From Hydrogenophaga sp. (GTDB taxonomy: Bacteria > Pseudomonadota > Gammaproteobacteria > Burkholderiales > Burkholderiaceae_C), in NCBI RefSeq assembly GCF_030651625.1, contig NZ_JAUSCF010000009.1, positions 1 to 64,000 of the forward strand: DNA of 64,000 bases, written 5' to 3'. Each line of letters opens with the position of its first letter. Positions within the stretch are counted from its first letter, which is position 1. A program made the translations under genes and the position numbers. Positions 35,954 through 44,675 of the stretch are shown here, in pieces. Under the pieces are notes generated by a model. It had not been told where the DNA came from, did no database searches, and was given only the letters and a program-made list of their open reading frames with translations.

Positions 35954-36880
35954 CTACCTTCTGACGATGGTTTGGTTCACGAGCCGTGAGGGTCCGGTGA
36001 CCCTTGCGTCGAAGGGGTGCTGCTGGAGGTCGAAGATTTCCTGGATGCGGCTCAGGTAGCCACGGGTTTCTGCGTAGGGTGGCACGCCGCGGTGGCGTTC
36101 CACGGCGCCTTCTCCGGCGTTGTAGGCGGCCACCGCCAGGGCCACGTTGCCCTGGAAATACGCCAGCAGCCAGCGCAGATAGGCCATGCCCCCCCGAATG
36201 TTCTGTTCGGGGTCAAAGGGCTTGCGCACCTGGAAGCGCTCGGCGGTCTCGGGGATGAGCTGCATCAGGCCCTGGGCGTTCTTGTGTGAAACCGCCTGAG
36301 GATTGAAGTTGGATTCCGCGCGGATGACAGCAAAGGCCAGTCCGGGATGAATGCCGTATTCGGGTGCCAGCCGGTCCACGATCGCGAGGATTTTGCGGCG
36401 CTGGTCGTTGTCTGCCAGTTCGCGGTAGCGCACTTCGTGCCGGGCGAGTTGTTCGGCTGCCAGCAGTGCGGCCTTGCGCTGGGCCTCGTGTGTTTCCGCT
36501 TCGATCACGCAGGGGGGCTTCTCGGAACGCTGCCCTACAACCTTCAACATGTTCCCGGACTGCTCGTGGCCCTGCTCGGCAGCCAGCTTGAAATAGAACG
36601 CGGCGTACGCGTCGTTGCGCTCGGTGCCGCGGCCGTTGGCGTGAATCCAGCCGAGGCGGTAGCGTGCATCGGCATCACCTGCAAGTGCTGCCTTGCAGTA
36701 AAGGGCCATGGCTTCTGCGGGGTCGCGCCTGACGCCATGGCCGTGCTCAAGGGCAACGGCCTGATTGCGCCAGGTGTCAATCTGGGAGGGTTCTGGAACT
36801 GCCGGTGCGGTCTGTGCCCATGCTGTTCCTGCACTCCATGCGATGCACCAGGCAATGAAAGGCAGCGGGCTCAGTTTCAT
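35954..36880 (-). CDS. SLT-type lytic transglycosylase with N-terminal Sel1-like repeats
   Basis: 308 aa. The signal peptide (LPFIAWCIAWSAGTAWAQ) is followed by Sel1/TPR-like units (AVALEHGHGVRRDPAEAMALYCKAA, then ARYRLGWIHANGRGTERN) and a C-terminal SLT domain with catalytic Glu in AVIRAESNFNPQAVS, plus GLMQLIPETAERF and NVALAVAAYNAGEGAV. It should cleave peptidoglycan in the periplasm. Its ATG overlaps the stop of the GlcD-like gene by four bases, so it is cotranscribed with a seemingly unrelated oxidase. Confidence 0.88.
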   Translation of the reverse strand: MKLSPLPFIAWCIAWSAGTAWAQTAPAVPEPSQIDTWRNQAVALEHGHGVRRDPAEAMALYCKAALAGDADARYRLGWIHANGRGTERNDAYAAFYFKLAAEQGHEQSGNMLKVVGQRSEKPPCVIEAETHEAQRKAALLAAEQLARHEVRYRELADNDQRRKILAIVDRLAPEYGIHPGLAFAVIRAESNFNPQAVSHKNAQGLMQLIPETAERFQVRKPFDPEQNIRGGMAYLRWLLAYFQGNVALAVAAYNAGEGAVERHRGVPPYAETRGYLSRIQEIFDLQQHPFDARVTGPSRLVNQTIVRR

Positions 36881-38301
36881 GGTTCTATCACGCGGCCGGG
36901 GTTGAGAAGGTTGAGGGGATCCAGAGACAGCTTGATCTGTCGCATCAGCGCCATGGCCACAGGATCCTTGTAGAGAGGCAGCTTGCCTACCTTGAGGCTT
37001 CCGATGCCGTGCTCGGCGCTGATGGAACCATGGTAGCGCTTTACGGCGTCAAACACCAGCGAGTTAACCTTTTCTTCGTAAGATTTGAGGAACAGTGGGC
37101 CATCCGTGCCTTCAGGGGCTTGCACGTTGTAGTGCAGATTGCCATCTCCCAGGTGACCGAAATTCACCAGCCGAACGCCTGGAATTTCGCGTTGAAGCAG
37201 CGCATCGGTTTCATGGCAGAACGCAGGTATGCGGGACACCGGCACGCTGATGTCGTGCTTGATGTTGAGCCCTTCTTCGGCCTGGGCCAGCGGAATGCTC
37301 TCGCGTATGTGCCAGAGTTGCTGGGCCTGGGCGAGGTTCTCGGCCACCACCGCATCGTTCAGTACTTCGCGTTCCAGCGCCGTTTCCAGCAACCGCTCGA
37401 ACTGCGCCCTGGCGTGCGCCTCGGACTCGCTGTCGCTGTTCTCAAGCAGCACGCAGTAGGGTGTATCCCGCCAAAGGGGTACCCGCAGCTGCGAAAAATG
37501 TTTGTTCACCAGACTCAGCGCGAATTGACCCATCACCTCGAAGCCAGTGAGGCCCGCACCCAGATGCTGGTGTGCCAAGCCGAGCAGTTCCACGGCGGCG
37601 TCCAGCGAAGGCACGGCGGTCCAGGCGGTCAGCCGTGCGGCAGGCCGGGGATAGAGCTTGAGAGTGGCGGCGGTGATGATGCCCAGCGTGCCCTCGCTGC
37701 CGACAAACAGATTGCGGAGGTCATAGCCTGTGTTGTCTTTGCGCAGGCCGCCGAGACCGTGCCAGATCTGACCCTGCGCTGTGACCACTTCCAGGCCAAG
37801 GCAGAGGTCGCGCGTATTGCCGTAGCGAACCACCTGGGTGCCGCCGGCATTGGTGGCCAGGTTGCCGCCAATGGTGCAGCTCCCTTCGGCTGCCAGGCTC
37901 AGCGGAAAAAGCAGCTCGGCGCGCTCCGCCGTTTCCTGCAGCTCTTGCAGCACGCAACCAGCCTCCACGGTGATGGTGAGGTTCGCCGCATCCAGTTCAC
38001 GCACCGCTTTCATGCGACTGAGGCTCAGCACCACCTGTGTACCGGTGTCGTCAGGCACCGACCCGACCACCATGCCGGTGTTGCCACCCTGTGGAACGAT
38101 GGACACGCGGGCGGCCACACAGGCCTTCACCACCCCGGCCACTTCATCTGTGCTGCCCGGACGCACCACCGCCAGGGCTCTGCCGTGGGCGCGCTTGCGC
38201 CAATCCTGTTCCCAGGCGGACAGGTCGGTGGCGGGATCGTCGTGCGTCAGCACATGGGCATCGCCCACCAGCGCACGCAGTTGGGTCAGGAGTGCATTCA
38301 T
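36877..38301 (-). CDS. FAD-linked oxidase of the GlcD/D-lactate dehydrogenase family
   Basis: 474 aa. The FAD-binding PCMH domain contains VPQGGNTGMVVGSVPDD and AEGSCTIGGNLATNAGG. The C-terminal domain contains FGHLGDGNLHYNVQ and the family signature ISAEHGIGSLKVGKL. Such enzymes oxidise D-2-hydroxyacids (lactate, glycolate, 2-hydroxyglutarate) and pass electrons to quinone or cytochrome c. No GlcE/GlcF partners are present, so it resembles stand-alone D-2-hydroxyacid dehydrogenases. The start at 38301 avoids an extension not found in the family. Confidence 0.9.
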   Translation of the reverse strand: MNALLTQLRALVGDAHVLTHDDPATDLSAWEQDWRKRAHGRALAVVRPGSTDEVAGVVKACVAARVSIVPQGGNTGMVVGSVPDDTGTQVVLSLSRMKAVRELDAANLTITVEAGCVLQELQETAERAELLFPLSLAAEGSCTIGGNLATNAGGTQVVRYGNTRDLCLGLEVVTAQGQIWHGLGGLRKDNTGYDLRNLFVGSEGTLGIITAATLKLYPRPAARLTAWTAVPSLDAAVELLGLAHQHLGAGLTGFEVMGQFALSLVNKHFSQLRVPLWRDTPYCVLLENSDSESEAHARAQFERLLETALEREVLNDAVVAENLAQAQQLWHIRESIPLAQAEEGLNIKHDISVPVSRIPAFCHETDALLQREIPGVRLVNFGHLGDGNLHYNVQAPEGTDGPLFLKSYEEKVNSLVFDAVKRYHGSISAEHGIGSLKVGKLPLYKDPVAMALMRQIKLSLDPLNLLNPGRVIEP

Positions 38302-38363
38302 TGGGGTACCCTGGCTCTGTGAGTTGCGGTGCGGGCTTGTTTCCGGGCGGCCCGGCGCTGCGC

Positions 38364-38861
38364 TCATGCTTTGGTGTCAGCCCTGGGCGCGACGGGGTCG
38401 GCTGCGGCACCGGTGGCCATTGCGTGGTGCGCTGCGTCGGCAGCCACCGCCTCTTTGCCGGCCGCACGCAGGCGGATGCGAACGTGCAGGGCGCAGGCCG
38501 TGAAGAGCAGAACGCACAGCAGCACCTGAACACCGGCCAGCCAGGCCGAGAGGCCGCCGTCGCTGGTGGCTCGCACCACGCCCTCGGTGAAGTAGATCCA
38601 CACCAGCAGACTGAGCCAGCGGTAGGTGTACATGCGGTTCTTCAACAGACCCGCCAGGGGCAGCGTGAGGGGTAACACCTTGACCACCAGCCAAGAGCCC
38701 CCGGGGCGCAATGGCGCCAGCCAGAGTTCCCAGGCAAGGCCCAGGACGATCAGGCCCAGCAGGCTGCCCACGGCAAGCCAGCGTGTGGCTTCGACGGCGG
38801 ATGGATGGGTGGAGGGGGCGCCAGCAGGTTGCGGAGCAGTGGCCATCGGAGGGGCAGACAT
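38364..38861 (-). CDS. DUF2069 membrane protein
   Basis: 165 aa with four hydrophobic segments. The block AWELWLAPLRPGGSWLVVKVLPL, then RMYTYRWLSLLVWIYFTEGVVRA, is the DUF2069 signature. In related genomes it often accompanies wrbA and a YihY gene; here YihY is divergent next to it and wrbA is absent. Start 38861 is used; an ATG at 38846 is also possible. The intergenic stretch 38862-39068 shows nothing clear. Function unknown. Confidence 0.86.
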   Translation of the reverse strand: MSAPPMATAPQPAGAPSTHPSAVEATRWLAVGSLLGLIVLGLAWELWLAPLRPGGSWLVVKVLPLTLPLAGLLKNRMYTYRWLSLLVWIYFTEGVVRATSDGGLSAWLAGVQVLLCVLLFTACALHVRIRLRAAGKEAVAADAAHHAMATGAAADPVAPRADTKA

Positions 38862-39068
38862 GTCGGTCGGTAGAAGGTTGGTACTGCGTTTCACCAGGAC
38901 ATCAGCATGAGAACGCGGCTTCACACGCCATTTGTCGTGCCAAATCCTCGCGATACCAATGGGGTTCAGCGCGGTTCGCGCCTTGCCAGACGAACGAATC
39001 CTTCGATTTCGTTTGTCAACGTTCTGGTGAGACGCAGTACTGTGAGAGTCAGATGGCATGATACCGAC

Positions 39069-40376
39069 ATGACCGTCAAGGAGCGCCTGCGGGTGATCGA
39101 GACCTTTTTGCGCGACCTGTGGGCTGGGGCGCTGGCTTTTCCCTGGCCCACGACGGCCCTCACACTGCGCGAGCGCTTCCGGGAAGACCGGCTGGGCATC
39201 ACCGCGAGCAGCCTGACCTTCACCACCACGATTTCGCTGGTCCCCCTGTTCACGGTGGCACTGGCGATCTTCAGTGCCTTCCCGATGTTCGGGCGACTGC
39301 AGGACTCGCTGCAGCGCTGGCTGGTGCAAAGTCTGGTGCCCGAAAACATCGCCAAACAGGTGCTGAGTTACCTCAACGAGTTCGCTGGCAAGGCCGGGCA
39401 GATGGGCTGGGCAGGCGCACTCGTGCTGCTGGTCACGGCGCTGGCACTGATACTCACCATTGATCGCAAGCTCAACGACATCTGGCGGGTTCGGCAATCC
39501 CGCTCGCTCACCCAGCGCGTGCTGGTGTACTGGGCGGTCCTGACCCTGGGCCCGCTGTTGCTCGCCGGTAGCCTGAGCATCACTTCGTATGCGCTGACCG
39601 CCTCCAGCGGCGCAGTGTCAGCACCACCAGGCGGGGTTCGGTTTCTGCTGGACACCTTCCAGTTCGCCATCGTCACGGCCGGTATTGCGGCGTTGTACCG
39701 TTTCGTGCCCAACACCCATGTGCGCTGGAACCACGCGCTGCTGGGCGGACTTTTCGTGGCGACGGGCCTCGAGATTGCCAAGAAGGTGCTGACCTGGTAC
39801 CTCGCGCAGGTGCCGACCTATTCCGTGGTTTACGGCACATTCGCCACGTTGCCCATTCTGCTGATCTGGATCTATGTGGCGTGGGTGATCGTGCTGCTGG
39901 GCGCGGTGGTGGCGGCCTACCTGCCCAGCCTGTTGTCGGGTGTGGCCCGGCGCGGCAATGTACCAGGTTGGGGGTTTCAACTGGCGCTGGAGGTGCTGGA
40001 GCATTTGCGCGAAGAAAGGGCGACCCATGGCGGCGGGCTGGACCTGGCCGATCTTGCGCAGCGCATGCGGGTGGAGGCACTGCAGCTCGAAGAACCGGTG
40101 GCCGCCATGGTGACCCTGGACTGGCTGGGGCGCCTGGATGAAGACGATGAGCGCTACGTGCTGCTGATCGACCCTGAAAAAATGCCGCTGGCCCCTTTGG
40201 TGGAACGCCTGCTGCTGGTCAACAGCGACAGCACGGCGCGCTTCTGGAATCTGAGCCAGTGGTTGCAGCTCACGGTGGCGCAAGCGCTGAACGAGTCGGA
40301 GTCAAGGTCGGTCAAGCCGCATGGCGATGGCGACGGTACCGACGCAAACGTCACCGCGTCACAAACGGCGCCTTGA
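39069..40376 (+). CDS. YihY/UPF0761 family inner-membrane protein
   Basis: 435 aa. Six membrane segments with LGITASSLTFTTTISLVPLFTVALAIF and the late VYGTFATLPILLIWIYVAWVIVLLGA are typical of YihY (once called RNase BN, now known not to be that nuclease). The C-terminal 140 residues form a soluble tail resembling a winged helix (LDLADLAQRMRVEALQLEEPVAAM). The 3' end overlaps the end of the convergent P450 gene by 26 bases. Confidence 0.88.
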   Translation: MTVKERLRVIETFLRDLWAGALAFPWPTTALTLRERFREDRLGITASSLTFTTTISLVPLFTVALAIFSAFPMFGRLQDSLQRWLVQSLVPENIAKQVLSYLNEFAGKAGQMGWAGALVLLVTALALILTIDRKLNDIWRVRQSRSLTQRVLVYWAVLTLGPLLLAGSLSITSYALTASSGAVSAPPGGVRFLLDTFQFAIVTAGIAALYRFVPNTHVRWNHALLGGLFVATGLEIAKKVLTWYLAQVPTYSVVYGTFATLPILLIWIYVAWVIVLLGAVVAAYLPSLLSGVARRGNVPGWGFQLALEVLEHLREERATHGGGLDLADLAQRMRVEALQLEEPVAAMVTLDWLGRLDEDDERYVLLIDPEKMPLAPLVERLLLVNSDSTARFWNLSQWLQLTVAQALNESESRSVKPHGDGDGTDANVTASQTAP

Positions 40377-41667
40377 GAAACCCCCGGAAACGAGCCCTGC
40401 CGCCCCGGGTTGGCGACTCGCTGAGCTGGTAGAGGGGAAAGCGCTGCAGGAAGCGGCCGATTGCAATGCGGCCCTCCAGTCGCGCCAGGCTCAGGCCCGC
40501 GCATTGGTGAATACCGAAACCAAAGGCCAGGTGCCGGTTGTTCTCACGGGTCAGGTCCATCATTTCGGGTCGATCAAACTGCGCCGGGTCGCGGTTGGCC
40601 GCACCAATGCAGAGGGTCACCAGGGTGCCAGCCGGCAGGTCCACACCGCCCACGGAGGTTGGCTTCAGTGCCCGGCGGTTGCCCAACTGGTTTGAAGACT
40701 CGAAACGCAGCATTTCATCCACTGCCAGCGTGAGGGTGGTTTCCTGCGCTGCTGCGTCCTTATCCTGCATGCGCAGGGTTTCCAGCAAATCCGTCCTTGT
40801 TTGTGGATGCTCTTGCAAAGCCAGCAGGCCGTTGCCAATCAGGTTGGTGGTGGTTTCATGACCCGCGTTGAGCAGAAAGATGCAGTTTTGAAGCAGTTCC
40901 ACCTCACTCAGCTTGTCCCCCGTGGCTTCGCCCTGGATCAGCCGTGTGAGCACGTCGCGCTCGGGGTCCCCCGGCTGGCGCCGCCGTTGGGCCACCAGCG
41001 TGCGAAGGTATTCCAGCATTTCGGTCACGCTGCGGTTGCCCAGCGTGTGTTGTTCCGGGGACACCACCGGTTCAAGTGCGCCCAGAATGGCGAGTGACCA
41101 GTCGCGCAGCGGACCGCGGTCAGCATGGGGAACATCCAGCAGGTTGCCGATGATCTCCACCGGGATGGCCGATGCGAAATCTTCAATCAGGTCGCCACCG
41201 CCCTTGGCCTCGATGCTGTCGAGCAACTGATCGACCAGCCGCACCAGGCCTGGTTCCATTTCGGCGATGGCGCGCCGCGTGAGCGCACCCATGATGAGTC
41301 TGCGCACCCGCGTGTGCAGAGGCGGGTCATTGAACACCAGGCTGGTGGTGTGGTGCTCGAACAGGGGCGAGCTTTCGCCGTACTTGGGCCCGAACTCCAC
41401 GTGTTTGTCCGAACTGAAGGTCTGTGCGTCGCGGTAGACCGTGACCAGGTCGGCGTAGCGGGTGAGAAAGTATGAGCCGTCGGGCATGAGCCGAATCGGC
41501 TCGGTTTCGCGAAGTGCGGCGTAGACCGGGTAGGGGTTGGCCAGGAAGTCGGCGGGGAGGGCGCGGAGATCGAAGCTGGCAGCAATTTCGCGTGCACGCG
41601 CTGGTGGCATTGATGGCGTGATGGAGTCGGGGTTCATGGGGCGTCTCTTACCGTGCGCTGCGCTCAT
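40351..41667 (-). CDS. Cytochrome P450
   Basis: 438 aa, soluble bacterial class. The heme ligand is Cys389 in FGFGIHQCAG, the oxygen-activating I-helix is LNAGHETTTN, and the ExxR pair lies in DEMLRFESSNQ. It resembles CYP107/CYP125-like hydroxylases, but the substrate is unknown. No ferredoxin or ferredoxin reductase gene is adjacent. The ATG at 41667 overlaps the stop of the alpha/beta hydrolase by four bases; ATG 41637 is an alternative. Pairing with a hydrolase suggests a small catabolic or detoxifying unit. Confidence 0.92.
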   Translation of the reverse strand: MSAAHGKRRPMNPDSITPSMPPARAREIAASFDLRALPADFLANPYPVYAALRETEPIRLMPDGSYFLTRYADLVTVYRDAQTFSSDKHVEFGPKYGESSPLFEHHTTSLVFNDPPLHTRVRRLIMGALTRRAIAEMEPGLVRLVDQLLDSIEAKGGGDLIEDFASAIPVEIIGNLLDVPHADRGPLRDWSLAILGALEPVVSPEQHTLGNRSVTEMLEYLRTLVAQRRRQPGDPERDVLTRLIQGEATGDKLSEVELLQNCIFLLNAGHETTTNLIGNGLLALQEHPQTRTDLLETLRMQDKDAAAQETTLTLAVDEMLRFESSNQLGNRRALKPTSVGGVDLPAGTLVTLCIGAANRDPAQFDRPEMMDLTRENNRHLAFGFGIHQCAGLSLARLEGRIAIGRFLQRFPLYQLSESPTRGGRARFRGFLKAPFVTR

Positions 41668-42485
41668 GGCGCCTCGAGAAAGTCGCGGATGGCGAACAGA
41701 GTCGCATCAGGCGTTTCGGTCATCTGGTGATGGCCAACCGGCAGGCTCACCACCTGCACAGTCCGACCTGCGGCCTGGGCGGCCTTGATCAAGCCTTGCG
41801 CCGCCTTGGGTTGCGTCATCTGGTCCTGGCCACCGAGCAGGAACAGGACCGGACAGGCAAGGGCGGACATGGCGGCTTCGCCCCCGGCGTAGGTGTCGCA
41901 GGCCACGAAGCCTCGGTGGAACACATTGACCTGGGTGTTGCTGGCCAGCACCCGGCGACCCAGCGCGGTGCTTGCGCCAAACACCCAGGTACCAGGACCC
42001 AGCGCCGATGGCGGGGCGGCCAGTGTGCTGCGCGAAAAAACGTTGACCATCTTGAGCGCTTTCTCTGGCTCGTTGAGCGAAGCTTCGATGAGAGCGGGTG
42101 ACACCTTCATGGGATAGGCCGTGCCCACCAGCACGAGGTGGCTGATGCGACTCTTCAGCCGCGCTGCGGCCTCCATGGCGATCAGTGATCCCCAGCTGTG
42201 GCCCACCAGCGCAGCCGTCTGAACGCCCGCTGCGTCGAGCAGGGCACCGATGAACTCGGCGGCCTCTTCCACAGATGAGGGTGCTTCGCCTTCGCTCTTG
42301 CAATGCCCGGGTAGGTCCACTGCCAGCACGTTCCAGCCGTGGTGAGCCAGGTAGCGGCTTTGCAGGATCCAGACGCTGTGGTCATTGAGCACGCCGTGGA
42401 TGAATACCACGGTCGGTTTGGCGGCGTCGAAAGCCTTGCCGCCGGTGTAGCAATAGGTCTGGGCGCAGTTGACGGTCAGATACAT
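41664..42485 (-). CDS. Alpha/beta hydrolase
   Basis: 273 aa. Oxyanion region VVFIHGVLNDHSVW, then LPGHCKSEG, nucleophile Ser in VGHSWGSLIAMEAA, acid near LFLLGGQDQMT and His in LPVGHHQMTE give a complete triad. It resembles the MhpC/haloperoxidase-like branch. A GGAG eight bases before ATG 42485 supports this start. It is coupled to the P450 gene and separated from the upstream sulfhydrylase gene by a repeat copy. Confidence 0.86.
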   Translation of the reverse strand: MYLTVNCAQTYCYTGGKAFDAAKPTVVFIHGVLNDHSVWILQSRYLAHHGWNVLAVDLPGHCKSEGEAPSSVEEAAEFIGALLDAAGVQTAALVGHSWGSLIAMEAAARLKSRISHLVLVGTAYPMKVSPALIEASLNEPEKALKMVNVFSRSTLAAPPSALGPGTWVFGASTALGRRVLASNTQVNVFHRGFVACDTYAGGEAAMSALACPVLFLLGGQDQMTQPKAAQGLIKAAQAAGRTVQVVSLPVGHHQMTETPDATLFAIRDFLEAP

Positions 42486-42519
42486 AGGAGGACTCCGGTA
42501 TGGCGGGCATGCAAGGGTT

Positions 42520-42603
42520 GGTCCAGCAGCTATCGCGGAACCGGCTTCGCCGGGCCGCAGGTAGCGCCCCTTTGGGGGTAGCGGCCGCAGGCCGATGCGG
42601 GGG
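42520..42603 (-). repeat. Stop-codon repeat copy after the sulfhydrylase gene
   Basis: On the minus strand, directly after the sulfhydrylase stop codon, come CCCCCGCATCGGCCTGCGGC, then CTACCCCCAAAGGGGCG and CGGCGAAGCCGGTTCCGCG. The block order is that of the family, in the orientation of the gene it follows. Confidence 0.75.
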
Positions 42604-43908
42604 TCAACACTTCTCAGCGGCTTTGAGAGCGCGTTTGAGGTCATCGATCAAGTCATCGGGATCCTCCAGGCCGATGGACAGTCGAATCGTGCCAGGGCCG
42701 ATGCCTCCTGCGGCCAGCGCCTCATCCGTCATGCGGAAGTGCGTGGTGCTGGCGGGGTGGATGACCAGTGAGCGGCAGTCGCCCACGTTGGCAAGGTGGC
42801 TGAATATCTTGAGTGCCTCGATGAACGCCTTGCCCTGTTCGCGGCTGCCCTTGATGTCGAAGCTGAACACCGAGCCCGCGCCCCTGGCACCGAAGTGCAG
42901 CAGCTTGTTGGCCAGCGCATGGCTGGGATGGGATTCAAGCAGCGGATGGCCCACGCGGCCCACCAGCGGGTGGGCCGCCAGAAACTGCACCACCTTTTCG
43001 GTGTTGGCCATGTGGCGGTCCATGCGCAGAGACAGCGTTTCCAGGCCTTGCAGGATCAGCCAGGCGCTGTGGGGCGAGAGGCAGGCACCGAAGTCGCGCA
43101 AGCCTTCGCGCCTGGCGCGCAGCAGGAAGGCGCCCACGGTGCTCTCTTCACTGAACACCATGTTGTGGAAGCCCTCGTAAGCCTCGGTGAGTTCAGGAAA
43201 TCGGCCGGATTTTTCCCAGTCGAAGCTGCCTGCATCGACCACCACACCGCCGATGACCGTGCCGTGGCCGCTGAGGAATTTGGTGGCGGAGTGGTAGACC
43301 AGATCGGCACCGAGCTCGAAGGGCTTGATGAGGTAGGGCGTGGTGAGCGTGGAGTCGACCAGCAGCGGCACGCCGGCTTCATGGGCGATCTGCGCCACGG
43401 TGGGGATGTCCAGTACGTCCAGTCCCGGGTTGCCCACTGTCTCGCCGAAGAAGAGTCTGGTGTTGGGTTGCACGGCAGCCTTCCAGCCGTCGATGTCGCC
43501 TGGCTTCACAAATGTGGTCTCGATACCAAAGCGACGCATCGTGTAGTGCAGCAGGTTCTGGCTTCCGCCATAGAGCGCTGTGCTGGCCACGATGTGTGAG
43601 CCTGCACCCATGAGCGTGGCCACACTCAGGTGCAGCGCGGCCTGCCCACTGGCGGTGGCAATGCTCCCGATGCCGCCCTCAAGTGCGGCCATGCGCTGTT
43701 CGAACACGGCATTGGTGGGGTTGCTGATACGGCTGTAGACGTGCCCCGCGCGCTCCAGATTGAAGAGGGCCGCTGCATGGTCGCTGGACTCGAAGACGAA
43801 CGAGGTGGTGAGATGGATGGGTACGGCGCGCGCGCCAGTGGCGGGGTCCGGCGCGGCGCCGGCGTGCAACGCCAGCGTGTCGAATCCGGGGTCGGAATAA
43901 CCGGGCAT
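42604..43908 (-). CDS. metY: O-acetylhomoserine / O-succinylhomoserine sulfhydrylase
   Basis: 434 aa from ATG 43908, the MetY length. PLP lysine lies in VYHSATKFLSGHGTVIGG; YSRISNPTNAVFEQRMAALEGG and ASGQAALH are Cys/Met-metabolism PLP signatures. It forms homocysteine from acylated homoserine and sulfide for methionine synthesis. A CAGGAG site is seven or eight bases upstream. It is divergent from the CBS protein gene. MetZ cannot be excluded without alignment, but length and the conserved GDIDGWKAA region favour MetY. Confidence 0.9.
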   Translation of the reverse strand: MPGYSDPGFDTLALHAGAAPDPATGARAVPIHLTTSFVFESSDHAAALFNLERAGHVYSRISNPTNAVFEQRMAALEGGIGSIATASGQAALHLSVATLMGAGSHIVASTALYGGSQNLLHYTMRRFGIETTFVKPGDIDGWKAAVQPNTRLFFGETVGNPGLDVLDIPTVAQIAHEAGVPLLVDSTLTTPYLIKPFELGADLVYHSATKFLSGHGTVIGGVVVDAGSFDWEKSGRFPELTEAYEGFHNMVFSEESTVGAFLLRARREGLRDFGACLSPHSAWLILQGLETLSLRMDRHMANTEKVVQFLAAHPLVGRVGHPLLESHPSHALANKLLHFGARGAGSVFSFDIKGSREQGKAFIEALKIFSHLANVGDCRSLVIHPASTTHFRMTDEALAAGGIGPGTIRLSIGLEDPDDLIDDLKRALKAAEKC

Positions 43909-44096
43909 GAACAGGTCTCCTGGGAAGGGTGGTGACAGGCAGGGTCGGTGCCGGTGTGTGCGGGCTTGCCCCAGTGCGGCTGCCAGGCTGGGGCTTCGGC
44001 TGCAATTGTGGGCTATATTTGAACCCACGCCAGTTTGCGAGCCTGCACCGCGCAGACTCAGGGCTGAGGACATCACGAATCCCTAGGAGAAGAGCC

Positions 44097-44570
44097 ATGA
44101 AGGTCAGCGACATCCTGCGCGTCAAGGGCAACACGCTCTACACGATCACCCCTGAGGACAGTCTGGCTGACGCCGCTCAGCTCATGGCCGAGAAAGACAT
44201 CGGGTCGCTGGTGGTGATGTCCAATGGTCGTGTGGTGGGCATGCTGAGTTTCCGTGAGGTGATCCAGGCGGTGGTCAAAAATGGTGGCAACTTTGGCTCC
44301 ACCACCGTTTACCGCGCCATGGACCCTGGCCCGCTGACCTGCACCATCGCCACCGACATGGATGAAGTGCGGCGCATGATGCTCGACCGCCACGCACGCT
44401 ACATGCCGGTGATCGACAACAAGATGCTGATGGGCGTGATCAGCTTCTACGACGTCGCCAGGGCGGTGGTCGACGCCCAGAATTTCGAGAACAAGATGCT
44501 CAAGGCGTACATCCGTGACTGGCCTGAGGACGCAGAGCCGCAGGACGACAGCGAGCAGAAGCAGCCCTGA
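44097..44570 (+). CDS. CBS-domain pair protein
   Basis: 157 aa made almost wholly of two CBS motifs: ITPEDSLADAAQLMAEKDIGSLVVM with GMLSFREVIQAV, and TDMDEVRRMMLDRHARYMPVID with GVISFYDVARAVVD. Such pairs bind adenine nucleotides or S-adenosylmethionine. With no enzyme domain attached, it may act as a sensor for a partner. AGGAG precedes the ATG. Being divergent from metY raises the idea of SAM sensing, which is inference. Confidence 0.9.
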   Translation: MKVSDILRVKGNTLYTITPEDSLADAAQLMAEKDIGSLVVMSNGRVVGMLSFREVIQAVVKNGGNFGSTTVYRAMDPGPLTCTIATDMDEVRRMMLDRHARYMPVIDNKMLMGVISFYDVARAVVDAQNFENKMLKAYIRDWPEDAEPQDDSEQKQP

Positions 44571-44675
44571 GCCGAGCGCGGGAGAGCGTCGGCAGCCCAG
44601 CACCTGACGTCATTCAACGCATGGCCTCTGGCCTCAAAGAGCCTGACGGCTTCGCAGCTGACGGGGTGGTGTGTA

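Noticed and set aside
38862..39068. A longer YihY start or a small gene in the DUF2069-YihY gap
   Set aside because: The in-frame extension lacks family resemblance and has no ribosome site. ATG 39069 gives the normal YihY N-terminus.
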